Of a stretch of DNA of 64,000 nt, positions 1 through 8,598 are shown piece after piece. Under the pieces are notes generated by a model. The model saw only the letters and a program-made list of their open reading frames with translations. It was not told the origin of the DNA and did no database searches. Both the position numbers and the translations under genes were made by a program. Positions within the stretch are counted from its first letter, which is position 1. The number at the start of each line of letters is the position of its first letter. The DNA lies in contig AP027304.1 of NCBI GenBank assembly GCA_036322835.1, positions 3,782,001 through 3,846,000 on the forward strand, read 5' to 3'. The stretch is from Tenuifilaceae bacterium CYCD (GTDB taxonomy: Bacteria > Bacteroidota > Bacteroidia > Bacteroidales > Tenuifilaceae).

Positions 1-2
1 AA

Positions 3-707
3 GCAGTAAATAAATCGTTCTCAACCCGCATGGATCGTATCGATAGATTGGCTCAATTTGGTTTTGTGGTAATTACACTGGGTAATAGAGGCGGACATCC
101 GGCTCGTTCTAAATGGTACCACAACTATGGTTACGGCAATTTACGCAACTACGGTTTAGCCGATAAAAAGGCTGTTGCCGAACAACTGGCTTACCGGCAT
201 AACTATATAGATATAAACCGTGTAGGTATTCACGGACACTCGGGCGGTGGATTTATGACCGCTGCGGCACTCCTCACCTACCCCGATTTCTTCAAAGTTG
301 GTGTTTCCAATGCCGGCAACCACGAAAATAATATCTACAACCGCTGGTGGAGCGAAACTCATCATGGAGTTAAAGAAATTGCTGACACAAGCGGAAATGT
401 TAACTTTGAGTATGAAATTGAAAAGAACTCCGAAATTGCAAAAAATTTAAAAGGTCACTTGCTGCTAACCACTGGCGAAATTGATAACAACGTTCATCCG
501 GGCAACACAATCCGTTTGGCGAATGCGCTTATTAGAGCCAATAAACGTTTTGATTTCTTCATGTTCCCCGGCCAGCGTCATGGATATGGCGATATGACAG
601 AGTACTACTTCTGGCTCATGGGCGATTATTTCTGCAAACACCTTCTGGGCGATTACTCTCACGATATAGATGTTATACAAATGAACATTGACAACGAAAA
701 AAGATAG
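3..707 (+). CDS. S9-family serine peptidase, C-terminal part (5' end outside window)
   Basis: The reading frame is open from the first bases of the window, so this is the 3' part of a longer gene. The protein shows the alpha/beta-hydrolase core of the prolyl oligopeptidase / dipeptidyl-peptidase IV family: the nucleophile motif GHSGGG (Ser codon at 240-242), an Asp in TGEIDNNVHP, and the catalytic His in PGQRHGYG near the C-terminus. These are in the order Ser-Asp-His expected of the family. Such Bacteroidota enzymes are normally secreted or periplasmic peptidases of about 700-800 residues with an N-terminal beta-propeller, which would lie upstream of the window. Substrate is unknown. A strong hairpin terminator follows. 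Confidence 0.88.
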   Translation, partial: AVNKSFSTRMDRIDRLAQFGFVVITLGNRGGHPARSKWYHNYGYGNLRNYGLADKKAVAEQLAYRHNYIDINRVGIHGHSGGGFMTAAALLTYPDFFKVGVSNAGNHENNIYNRWWSETHHGVKEIADTSGNVNFEYEIEKNSEIAKNLKGHLLLTTGEIDNNVHPGNTIRLANALIRANKRFDFFMFPGQRHGYGDMTEYYFWLMGDYFCKHLLGDYSHDIDVIQMNIDNEKR

Positions 708-730
708 TTTTGAATTTTACTATTTACTCA

Positions 731-770
731 AGGGCTGCCAGAATAAACCGGGCAGCCCTTTGTTTATTTC
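731..770 (+). terminator. Rho-independent terminator after the S9 peptidase
   Basis: A 9-bp perfect stem (AGGGCTGCC at 731-739 with GGCAGCCCT at 751-759) is followed by a T-rich tract (TTGTTTATTT). It lies just behind the peptidase stop codon and separates that gene from the SpoIIE gene. Confidence 0.85.
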
Positions 771-843
771 AACATTGAATAAAATTTGATCTACACAAAC
801 ATTTTTATCACAAAAAAATTAAATTTATAGCAAATACCTAGCT

Positions 844-3000
844 ATGAAAAGTTTGAAATTATTTTTCGTTTGTATGGCACTTACTGCAAATTTACTTGCC
901 CAGCAAAATGCTGACAGTTTATTACAAATAATAAAAAGTGATACTAACGATTCCATCAAGATTAAAGCACTTTTAGGTTTAGCCAATGAATATATCTACA
1001 TAAATACGGATTCAGCCCTTTTATTTACAAACGATGCATCTCGTATTGCAACAAAGCAGAAGGATACAATTCTACTCATCAGAGTTGAAACAGTCTATGG
1101 ATATATTTACAATACCAAGGGAGACTATTCTGCCGCCCGAAATCATTTTGAACATGTATTAAAGTACGCCATTGATAGAAAAGACTCAGGTTTAATAGGT
1201 TCATCCTACGGAAATATCGGTAATTCTTACCTATACGAAAAGAAAACTAGTTTAGCCATAGATCATTTTCTTAAAGCCCTCGATATATTTGAAAAGAAAA
1301 AAAACATAAAGGGCATCGCTACAGTATATGGTGTTTTAGGGAATCTCTACTTGTCATTAGACAAGTATGATATGGCATTGAACTACTACAAAAAAGGACT
1401 GGAACTTTTCGAAAAAATTGGATGGAAATCCTACGTAGCTACCTCTATGATGAACATTGGAATTATCTATAAAAACAAAAACGAGTACAATCAAGCCATC
1501 GATTATTTCAACAAAGCGCATAAAATTCATTTAGAATTAGGTAATTTTTATGAAGCAGCACAGTGCGTTGGCAATATGGGTGGTGTAGAGTTCTCGAGAG
1601 GTAACTATTACAAGTCCATTGAGTACCATAAAAAATCGTTAGAAGCATTAAACAAAGTAAACGTTCCAAGGGATATTGGAGTTAGCTTAATGAGCATTGG
1701 AGTATGCTACGATAGTTTAAAAAACTACCCAATGGCCAGCTATTACTATAAAAAATCGTTAGAAAAGATTGATTCGACCGATCATCCTAGCATGAAGTCA
1801 ACCTTGGCATTCCAGATATATAAGGTCAGCAAAAAGGTTAATGATCTGGAGAATGCTTTAAAATACCATGAACTATTCATGGACTATAATGACACATTAA
1901 TAAATCGTGAAAACAGGAAGAACCTCGACGATTTACTCACTAAATACGAAACAGCCCAAAAGGAAAAAGAAATTGAACTCCAAAAGGGAAAAATAAAACT
2001 TAGGAATATCCAGGTAATATCAATATCTGGACTTTTGGCGCTAATTGTAGTGCTGCTTTTTGTATTAACAGTAAACTACAGAAGAAAGAAACGAGACAAT
2101 ATAATTCTTGAGGAAAAGAATAAACTTATAAGCCAACAAAAAGAGGAAATTCTTACGCAGAATGAAATTCTGCAACAGCAAAAAGAAGAGATTGAGGCAC
2201 AACGGGACGAAGTGGTAAACCAACGCGACCAAATTACCCTTCAAAACCATCTTATAACCGACAGCATTGAGTATGCAAAGCATATTCAGAATGCTGTTTT
2301 ACCAAGCAAACAACTTCTGGGTGAGTATTTCTCTGATTCGTTCATTTTCTACCAACCCCGCAATATTGTCAGTGGCGATTTTTACTGGATAAAACGCTTT
2401 GAAAATAGCATGATACTTGCGTTGGCCGATTGTACCGGACATGGTGTTCCTGGTGCATTTATGAGCATGCTTGGGATGACCCTTTTGAATGATATCGTTG
2501 CAGAACAAGTGAATATCTCCACCAACTTAATCCTAGAAGAACTTAGAACTAGAGTAAAACATTCCTTAAAACAATCGGGCGATAGATTTGAAGCCAAAGA
2601 CGGTATTGAAATTGCCATATGCAGTATCAATTTAGATAAAATGGTAATGGATTATTCCGGTGCAAATATTCCGCTTTACATAGCTCGAGATAATAATCTA
2701 ATAGAACATCTTCCAACCCGAAATCCAATTGGCTATCACCCCAGGGAGGTTGCATTTGAAAAGCAAACTATCGCTATAAACAAAAATGATAAACTATACC
2801 TATACTCCGATGGATTTATGGATCAACTAGGAGGTGATGGCTATATAAAATTCAAAAAGAACAATTTGCATAATCTTTTACTTTCAAATTCCGCCCAGCC
2901 TATGGAAAAACAGGCTCAGCAACTAAACCATGTTCTTGAGCAATGGAAAGGGCTAAACGACCAAACGGATGATATATTGGTAATAGGAATAAAAATATAA
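844..3000 (+). CDS. TPR-repeat membrane protein with C-terminal SpoIIE (PP2C-type) phosphatase domain
   Basis: 718 residues. Order seen: signal peptide (1-19, ending LLAQ), about seven tetratricopeptide repeats (roughly 35-370, e.g. the GNIGNSYLYEKKTSLAIDHF and GNLYLSLDKYDMALNYYKKG units), one transmembrane helix near 395-415, a charged coiled coil (KQKEEILTQNEILQQQKEEI region, about 425-475), and a SpoIIE-like phosphatase domain with the motifs SGDFYWI, ALADCTGHGVPGAFMSM and LYSDGFMDQ carrying the metal-binding acidic residues. This architecture is common in Bacteroidota; the TPR part is expected outside the inner membrane and the phosphatase in the cytoplasm, so it probably passes an envelope signal to an unknown Ser/Thr phosphoprotein. 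No kinase or anti-sigma gene is adjacent. Converges on the HlyD gene with only 9 bp between stops. Confidence 0.85.
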   Translation: MKSLKLFFVCMALTANLLAQQNADSLLQIIKSDTNDSIKIKALLGLANEYIYINTDSALLFTNDASRIATKQKDTILLIRVETVYGYIYNTKGDYSAARNHFEHVLKYAIDRKDSGLIGSSYGNIGNSYLYEKKTSLAIDHFLKALDIFEKKKNIKGIATVYGVLGNLYLSLDKYDMALNYYKKGLELFEKIGWKSYVATSMMNIGIIYKNKNEYNQAIDYFNKAHKIHLELGNFYEAAQCVGNMGGVEFSRGNYYKSIEYHKKSLEALNKVNVPRDIGVSLMSIGVCYDSLKNYPMASYYYKKSLEKIDSTDHPSMKSTLAFQIYKVSKKVNDLENALKYHELFMDYNDTLINRENRKNLDDLLTKYETAQKEKEIELQKGKIKLRNIQVISISGLLALIVVLLFVLTVNYRRKKRDNIILEEKNKLISQQKEEILTQNEILQQQKEEIEAQRDEVVNQRDQITLQNHLITDSIEYAKHIQNAVLPSKQLLGEYFSDSFIFYQPRNIVSGDFYWIKRFENSMILALADCTGHGVPGAFMSMLGMTLLNDIVAEQVNISTNLILEELRTRVKHSLKQSGDRFEAKDGIEIAICSINLDKMVMDYSGANIPLYIARDNNLIEHLPTRNPIGYHPREVAFEKQTIAINKNDKLYLYSDGFMDQLGGDGYIKFKKNNLHNLLLSNSAQPMEKQAQQLNHVLEQWKGLNDQTDDILVIGIKI

Positions 3001-3009
3001 CACAAAAGG

Positions 3010-4320
3010 TTACTTCACCTTCTCCTTATACAAATACTTAAAGTGATTGAATAACCGCTGGAATACGGTTAATTCATCGGTCGATATTTCTGCGGTACCT
3101 TTAAGTTCGCGCTCCAAACTAAGCGCAGTACCATACGATGTAACCGCACCCTTTGGCAATGCTGCCAACGCCGGAAAACCATCATCGGTATAGCCCGATG
3201 AGATTGACTTAACAACGCCCTCAACCATTCCAAACTCGATATACGGATAACCATCGAGTTTGATATTCACACGCTGGCTAAGTTTAACCCGACCAGCACC
3301 CTCGAACGGTATAACCATTCGCGCCTGTACCTCTCCAATATTATCAGGAGTAATTGCAAACATCGACTCACCAGCCTTCACCTCCTGAACATTACTCCAA
3401 ACCCCCATATAGGTTAACTTCCCCGATGCTGGGGCAACAAGCAGATACGATTTCTCCCAAGCAGCAAGCGTACTCCGTAACTGGTTGTACGCGTTAACTA
3501 AATCGTCGCCAACCTTTCGCTTTTGGCTCTCGTATTCGAGTTTAGTTTCGGCTATTGATTGCTTCAGCTGTTCTACCGATATTTTTGTATTCGAGATTGT
3601 TAGCCGAGCACTCTCCATTGATTGTTGCTTTGCAAGAAGCGTGGATTGCGATTTTTCGAAATCGGCCTGGGCAATAACCCTACCTACGAAAAGCACCGAA
3701 TCGCGGTTGAACTGCTTAACCGATATGTCGTAATCGCGCAACGATAACTTTAACTGATTGCTCAAAAGTTTAAGGTGCTCGGTATACGTTTTTAGTTCGG
3801 CCTCCAGCGCCTCAATCTTCTGATTATGATACTTCTGTTTTTGGAATAGAACATAGGATGTAAGCGAATTTACAAATGCAGAGTAATTCGATTGCACATC
3901 GCCCAATATTAAGTTAGCATTTCCAAATCGTTCCAGATCAACGGCCTCGGATAAATCATTAATACTAAATCTCTCCAAAAGTTTACTCAGGTGAATAATA
4001 TGCTCAAAATTTGCTGGATTCTCCATCACACCAAGCGTATCGCCTTTACGAGTAAGCGCACCATCTTCCACAAAGATAACTTGAGGTTTTCCGGCTACCC
4101 GCGCCACAATAACCGAAGGAGGATTCTCAGCAGTAATAACAACAGGTGCGGTAATAACCTCAGGATACTTAAAGAAAAAACAGCCCACAAATATTGCAGC
4201 AATTACAGCGAATATAACCGTAATTCCCCAGCGAATTATCCAGCGAGGAGGCGTTCCGAGAATTTCGGTGATTTCGTCGGAACGAATATTTATTTGAGGT
4301 TCTTGATTGTTGGGTGACAT
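3010..4320 (-). CDS. HlyD-family membrane-fusion protein of a peptide exporter
   Basis: About 436 residues from the chosen start, the ATG at 4318-4320 (MSPNNQEP). An in-frame ATG 36 bases upstream lies in the degenerate GTGACA repeat and was not preferred. One transmembrane helix (about 30-52) is followed by a biotinyl-lipoyl-like half-domain, a long coiled coil (about 135-285) and the second half-domain (VAPASGKLTYMGVWSNVQEV), the classic layout of type I secretion / bacteriocin-export adaptors. Its partner is the C39-peptidase ABC transporter at 4828-7023; the pair is separated only by the inserted four-helix-bundle gene. Inferred role: carry the GG-leader peptides across the periplasm together with an outer-membrane channel not seen in this window. 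Confidence 0.86.
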   Translation of the reverse strand: MSPNNQEPQINIRSDEITEILGTPPRWIIRWGITVIFAVIAAIFVGCFFFKYPEVITAPVVITAENPPSVIVARVAGKPQVIFVEDGALTRKGDTLGVMENPANFEHIIHLSKLLERFSINDLSEAVDLERFGNANLILGDVQSNYSAFVNSLTSYVLFQKQKYHNQKIEALEAELKTYTEHLKLLSNQLKLSLRDYDISVKQFNRDSVLFVGRVIAQADFEKSQSTLLAKQQSMESARLTISNTKISVEQLKQSIAETKLEYESQKRKVGDDLVNAYNQLRSTLAAWEKSYLLVAPASGKLTYMGVWSNVQEVKAGESMFAITPDNIGEVQARMVIPFEGAGRVKLSQRVNIKLDGYPYIEFGMVEGVVKSISSGYTDDGFPALAALPKGAVTSYGTALSLERELKGTAEISTDELTVFQRLFNHFKYLYKEKVK

Positions 4321-4358
4321 ATTAGTGACGTGTGACAAGTGACATATTGGTGACAAGT
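4321..4358. repeat. Degenerate GTGAC-type short repeat between HlyD and four-helix-bundle genes
   Basis: The sequence repeats the word GTGAC/GTGACA four times at about 7-11 base spacing (attaGTGACgtGTGACAaGTGACAtattgGTGACA). The same family of words flanks the other side of the four-helix-bundle gene (4738-4825) and occurs at about 11143-11170, 58756-58780, 59442-59456 and 62876-62900. Confidence 0.7.
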
Positions 4359-4712
4359 TTATTTACCTAGGCTTTTTTTTAAACCGCTAATCATTCTAAA
4401 CAATTTAGATATAGTTACCAAAATTTTCTCTTTAGTTTCACTATCAATATATTTTAAATTATAGGAAATCTCAATCAATGTTTCTAACTCGGCCAAAGAT
4501 CCTCTGGCTATTCCAAGAAATTGGTTCAATTCACCAGTTGTATTTCGACCAAACCCTTCAGCAATATTGGAAGGAACTGAAACAGCAGATCGTCTAATCT
4601 GGCTTACAATACCAAATATTTCCTCCTTAGGATATGATGCTGTAATAAAATACAATTCGGTTACAAACTCAACTGATAGCTGCCAGACCTCTAAGTCCTT
4701 ATGCGTTTTCAT
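4359..4712 (-). CDS. Four-helix bundle protein (23S rRNA intervening-sequence protein family)
   Basis: 117 residues starting MKTHKDLEVWQLSVEF. Family hallmarks visible: KxLxVWQ near the start, the central QIRRSAVSVPSNIAEGFGR block, and the FLGIARGSLAELETLIEIS helix. The start at 4712 is chosen because an earlier in-frame ATG (4766) lies inside the degenerate repeat and would add a non-family extension. These small four-helix bundles are common in Bacteroidota, occur in 23S rRNA intervening sequences and scattered elsewhere, and have no settled function. It splits an export operon (exporter ATPase upstream, HlyD downstream) and is bounded on both sides by GTGACA repeats, which suggests it arrived as an insertion. 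Confidence 0.85.
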   Translation of the reverse strand: MKTHKDLEVWQLSVEFVTELYFITASYPKEEIFGIVSQIRRSAVSVPSNIAEGFGRNTTGELNQFLGIARGSLAELETLIEISYNLKYIDSETKEKILVTISKLFRMISGLKKSLGK

Positions 4713-4737
4713 TTGAAATGGTTTTAATTTATTAAAT

Positions 4738-4825
4738 AGTGACAAGTGACAGGTGATTAGTGACAAATATAACTTACAACTTTAAATTGTCTTTACTTGT
4801 CACCTGTCACAAGTCACCTGTGACC
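4738..4825. repeat. Degenerate GTGACA/TGTCAC repeat, other flank of the four-helix-bundle gene
   Basis: Two clusters of the same short word: at 4739-4767 (GTGACAAGTGACAGGTGA, then GTGACAAA) and on the opposite strand at 4796-4823 (TTGTCACCTGTCACAAGTCA, then CCTGTGACC). Together with 4321-4358 these bracket the inserted gene. Confidence 0.65.
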
Positions 4826-4827
4826 AT

Positions 4828-7023
4828 CTATAACTCCAGCTGATTCTTCACCAAGGTATAGTAGGCTCCTTTTCTTTCGCTCAGCTCCTTATGCGTTCCA
4901 ACCTCAACAACATTACCTTTCTCCAACACAATAATCTGATCAGCGTTTTTCACTGTACTTAACCTATGCGCCACTACAACCGCAGTTCTTCCCTTAAAGA
5001 ACTCCTGAAGATTCTCCATAATCATTCGTTCATTACTTGCATCCAACGAGTTGGTTGCCTCATCAAAGAATATATACTTTGGATTCTTGTAAACCGAACG
5101 AGCAATTAGTATCCTCTGTTTTTGCCCCTGACTTAAACCGTGCCCCTCGCCCCCTATTTTAGTATTAAAACCTAAAGGTAGCGAAATAATAAAATCGTAG
5201 ATATTGGCAACCTTTGCAGCTTTTATCATTTGCAGTTTATCTATAATCTCCACTCCTGGAGCAATATTGCGGGCAATGGTATCGGAAAAGATAAAGCCAT
5301 CCTGCATAACCACACCGCACTCCTCACGCCAACGCCGCAAGCTGAACGTATCAATATTACTCTGACCAAGTAAAATCTCGCCACCAGTGGGAGGATAAAA
5401 TCCAAGCAACAGTTTTACAAGCGTAGTCTTTCCACTTCCCGATGTCCCCACTATAGCAGTTTGTTTTCCTTCTGGTATTTTAATGCTTACTTCGTTTAGC
5501 ACCAACTCGCTATCGGGACCCTCATATCGAAACGAAAGATTATTAATAACCAAATCTTCTCCATTGGGAATATCTGCGACAAGGCTTTCTGCCGTTTTTT
5601 CCTCATCGTCGCGAAGGTGAATCTCGCTTAAACGCCCCAAACTGATCTTGGCATCCTGCATTGCATTGAAGAAACTAATAAGCTGCTCGATTGGGCTATT
5701 CAGTTGACCAATGATATACTGAACGGCAGTCATCATACCCAGCGTCATATTTCCATCCACAACGCTTTTGGCGGCCAGAATGGTAATAATAATATTCTTG
5801 GTTTCGTTTAGCAACAGCGCCCCGCTCTGCTGATACTGGCTTAAAGCCAACCCCTTAACGCTCACCTTGAAAATTTTAGCCTGAATAGATTCCCACTCCC
5901 ACCGTTTCTGCTGCTCGCAGCCATTCAGCTTAATCTCCTGCATTCCCTGTATAAGCTGAATAAGGTTACTCTGGTTGGCCGACATCTGGGCAAATCGCCG
6001 ATTATCCAATTCAGCACGTTTTCTTAGAAAAAGAACAACCCATATCGCATATAAAGCACTACCAATAAAGAATACCGCAAATATTGTTGAACTGTACATT
6101 AGCAGCACAACACTAAAAATAACCACATTAAAAACCGAAAAGATAACATTTAGCGATGTACCAGTGAGGAAACTCTGGATACGGCTATGATCACCTATGC
6201 GCTGCATCAGATCGCCAGTCATCTTAGCATCGAAAAAGCGCATGGGCAGCCGCATTAACTTCGACAGAAAATCGGATATTAATGCCACATTCACCCTAGT
6301 TCCAAGGTGAAGCAGAATCCAACCGCGAATAAACTCAACCGTTACACGGCTTACAGTAAGCACTAACTGAGCAATAAGCACAAGGTATATAAAACTGATA
6401 TTCCGATTTCCGATACCCTGATCGACAATACTCTGAGTAAGAAATGGCAAAAGTAACTGTAGCAAACTACCCAGCAACAGTCCAAGAAATAACTGAACTA
6501 TTAACCGATGGTACGGCCGAAGGTAATGGAAAAGGAAACCCAAGCTACGCTTATCCAACTTCTCATCCTCCGATGAATAAAAATCGGGTGTGGGCTCTAG
6601 CAGCAATGCAACTCCCTGCTTTTCTTCACCCTCGGAGGTAGCCTGCCAGCAATTCAGAAATTCATTTACAGGGTACTTAACCAATCCCCCTGCAGGATCT
6701 GCTACATGGATAATCTCGTTCCCTTTTCGACCAGTAATCTTATAAACCACCACAAAATGGTTCTGATTCCAATGCACAATGGCCGGTAACGGCGCTTCAG
6801 TTTTTAGCTGCTCAAAGCCAATTTTAACACCCATGGTACGAAATCCAATGCTCTCGGCTGCACGGCTAATACCAAGCATGCTAACACCCTCGCGGGTAAT
6901 AAAACTCCTATCGCGCAACGTATCCAACTTGTAGTGCTTGCCGTAATACTTGGACACCATGCGCAGGCAGGTTGGACCGCAATCCATGGCATCGTACTGG
7001 GTGTAATGGGGGAATGAATGCAT
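4828..7023 (-). CDS. Peptidase-containing ABC transporter (C39 peptidase, bacteriocin/RiPP exporter)
   Basis: 731 residues from the ATG at 7021-7023; a TTG five codons upstream is possible. N-terminal C39 peptidase domain (about 1-140) with catalytic Cys15 in DAMDCGPTC, His89 in NQNHFVVVY and Asp109 in VADPAGG; then a six-helix ABC membrane domain (about 165-450) and a nucleotide-binding domain with Walker A GTSGSGKTT, signature LSQGQKQR and Walker B YIFFDEAT. Such transporters cut leader peptides after a Gly-Gly motif and export the core. All three precursors at 9.99-10.6 kb end their leaders in GG, so they are the likely substrates. HlyD partner downstream. All catalytic and ATPase motifs are intact. 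Confidence 0.93.
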   Translation of the reverse strand: MHSFPHYTQYDAMDCGPTCLRMVSKYYGKHYKLDTLRDRSFITREGVSMLGISRAAESIGFRTMGVKIGFEQLKTEAPLPAIVHWNQNHFVVVYKITGRKGNEIIHVADPAGGLVKYPVNEFLNCWQATSEGEEKQGVALLLEPTPDFYSSEDEKLDKRSLGFLFHYLRPYHRLIVQLFLGLLLGSLLQLLLPFLTQSIVDQGIGNRNISFIYLVLIAQLVLTVSRVTVEFIRGWILLHLGTRVNVALISDFLSKLMRLPMRFFDAKMTGDLMQRIGDHSRIQSFLTGTSLNVIFSVFNVVIFSVVLLMYSSTIFAVFFIGSALYAIWVVLFLRKRAELDNRRFAQMSANQSNLIQLIQGMQEIKLNGCEQQKRWEWESIQAKIFKVSVKGLALSQYQQSGALLLNETKNIIITILAAKSVVDGNMTLGMMTAVQYIIGQLNSPIEQLISFFNAMQDAKISLGRLSEIHLRDDEEKTAESLVADIPNGEDLVINNLSFRYEGPDSELVLNEVSIKIPEGKQTAIVGTSGSGKTTLVKLLLGFYPPTGGEILLGQSNIDTFSLRRWREECGVVMQDGFIFSDTIARNIAPGVEIIDKLQMIKAAKVANIYDFIISLPLGFNTKIGGEGHGLSQGQKQRILIARSVYKNPKYIFFDEATNSLDASNERMIMENLQEFFKGRTAVVVAHRLSTVKNADQIIVLEKGNVVEVGTHKELSERKGAYYTLVKNQLEL

Positions 7024-7084
7024 TCTAGTAATTTTCAAAACAAAACTAACCCTTTTAAACCATCTTAAGCATTATTCGTATTTT

Positions 7085-8548
7085 TTATTTCAGAAATTCT
7101 AGATAATTCTGAACGAAATAAACCCAATCATCTATCCTATCATAAAGTTGAACAGTTTCTTTTAGGGGAATTATCACATCTGGAGCAATACCAACATTAT
7201 CTATAGGATAATCAGGGAGTCTGCGAGAACGGGTCATAGGATAAAGTAACGTGTAATTCTTAGAAGGAAAAGAGACTTGGACAGCATTTGAGTAATCTAG
7301 AACACCAGCAGTATTTTTATTACCAAAAAGCATAACCTTATCGCTATTTTTTGCAGAAAGTAGAAACTGCTCGGCAGACGAAGCATTATTCTCATTTATA
7401 ATAACGCCTACCTTACAAGGCAAAGGATAAACGGTATCTCTAGTAATAGTCTTATCAGAACCCATCAATGGATGAATAACAAACTTCCCTTTACTTGATT
7501 TCATAGTTGTTAATAATTCTTGCGTCCATTTAATTCCATCCTCTCCATTTCTAATTTCTTTTTTTCTTAATGCATCTTCAAATAATTTAATATTTCCAAC
7601 TGAGGCATACCACTCAACCCCTTTTCTCTCATAAGGTTTAGTATACAAAAGATCTAAAATAACTTGATAATAATTATCGAGGCCGCCCCCATTATTTCTT
7701 ATATCTATTATTAAATTTGGGCGGATTGTGATTTCCTTCCAATATTTTTTTACAATAGTTTCAATTCCAGCGTTATTGAAACTAGGTAAACGTATATAAA
7801 AAGTACTATCGCTAAGGCTTAGTGCCACAATGTAAGTATTTATTCCATTAGGATACAACGGAATATATGAACTTAACAAAGCATGGTTGTATGCCATAGA
7901 TTCAGTTTCTCTTACATATTTAGAATAGCCATGAATTTCCAACACTTTTCCATCTAAATGTAAAGATGCAATATAGTCAGATGTTCCATGACCTTTAATA
8001 TTTGAATATTCAATAACTTTAAACCAGTTAACACTATCTTCAATAAATTTCAACATTATCTGCCCCTTTACCCTACCATAAACATTAATTGCAATACCAA
8101 CATAATTCCCATCGGAAATCCTTATAATTGCAATTTTGTCGGAAAAATCCTCCCAAATTCCTTCAAGTCCATTAGTATTCATTGTTGTTTTTTTAAGACT
8201 ATCGTAATTTACAAGATAATTTTCTCCATAGTCTGACAAGTTTTGCATTTTCTCTACAATAGCATTTCCAGATACTTTTTTAACCCTTAGATGCTTATCT
8301 TTAAAAAAATCGGTATAATTATTAAGGTAATATATACAACTATCAGGATATTTAACAATTCTATTTCTAATTGTCTTTTCTAAATCAAGTAATTTAGTGA
8401 TATTCTCATTCGATACTTTTTGAGCATAACCCGGATAGTCATCCTTAATTTTTTTAACAAGAAACTCAAAGTCAGTAAGACATTCGATCTCCTGAGCTTG
8501 CAGAATTAATACTTTAAGTAAAAAGATAAATAAAACTATTCTTTTCAT
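7085..8548 (-). CDS. S41-like (tail-specific) peptidase family protein, secreted
   Basis: 487 residues with signal peptide (MKRIVLFIFLLKVLILQAQ). The C-terminal half has the S41 fold signatures: LIIDIRNNGGG (about 280-290), then NNASSAEQFLL with the candidate nucleophile Ser, then NTAGVLDYSN where C-terminal-processing proteases usually have T-x-G-K and the general-base Lys. Here the Lys position reads Val, so activity should not be assumed unless it is a Ser-His type S41 enzyme. It lies between the radical SAM gene (50 bp) and the exporter (61 bp), apparently co-transcribed. S41 proteins are known neighbours of Bacteroidota GG-leader peptide systems; a role in processing or immunity is inference. 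Confidence 0.75.
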   Translation of the reverse strand: MKRIVLFIFLLKVLILQAQEIECLTDFEFLVKKIKDDYPGYAQKVSNENITKLLDLEKTIRNRIVKYPDSCIYYLNNYTDFFKDKHLRVKKVSGNAIVEKMQNLSDYGENYLVNYDSLKKTTMNTNGLEGIWEDFSDKIAIIRISDGNYVGIAINVYGRVKGQIMLKFIEDSVNWFKVIEYSNIKGHGTSDYIASLHLDGKVLEIHGYSKYVRETESMAYNHALLSSYIPLYPNGINTYIVALSLSDSTFYIRLPSFNNAGIETIVKKYWKEITIRPNLIIDIRNNGGGLDNYYQVILDLLYTKPYERKGVEWYASVGNIKLFEDALRKKEIRNGEDGIKWTQELLTTMKSSKGKFVIHPLMGSDKTITRDTVYPLPCKVGVIINENNASSAEQFLLSAKNSDKVMLFGNKNTAGVLDYSNAVQVSFPSKNYTLLYPMTRSRRLPDYPIDNVGIAPDVIIPLKETVQLYDRIDDWVYFVQNYLEFLK

Positions 8549-8598
8549 ATTTTAAAGAATATATCAAATTTAGTAAAACGAATAGAAAACTAAAAGGA

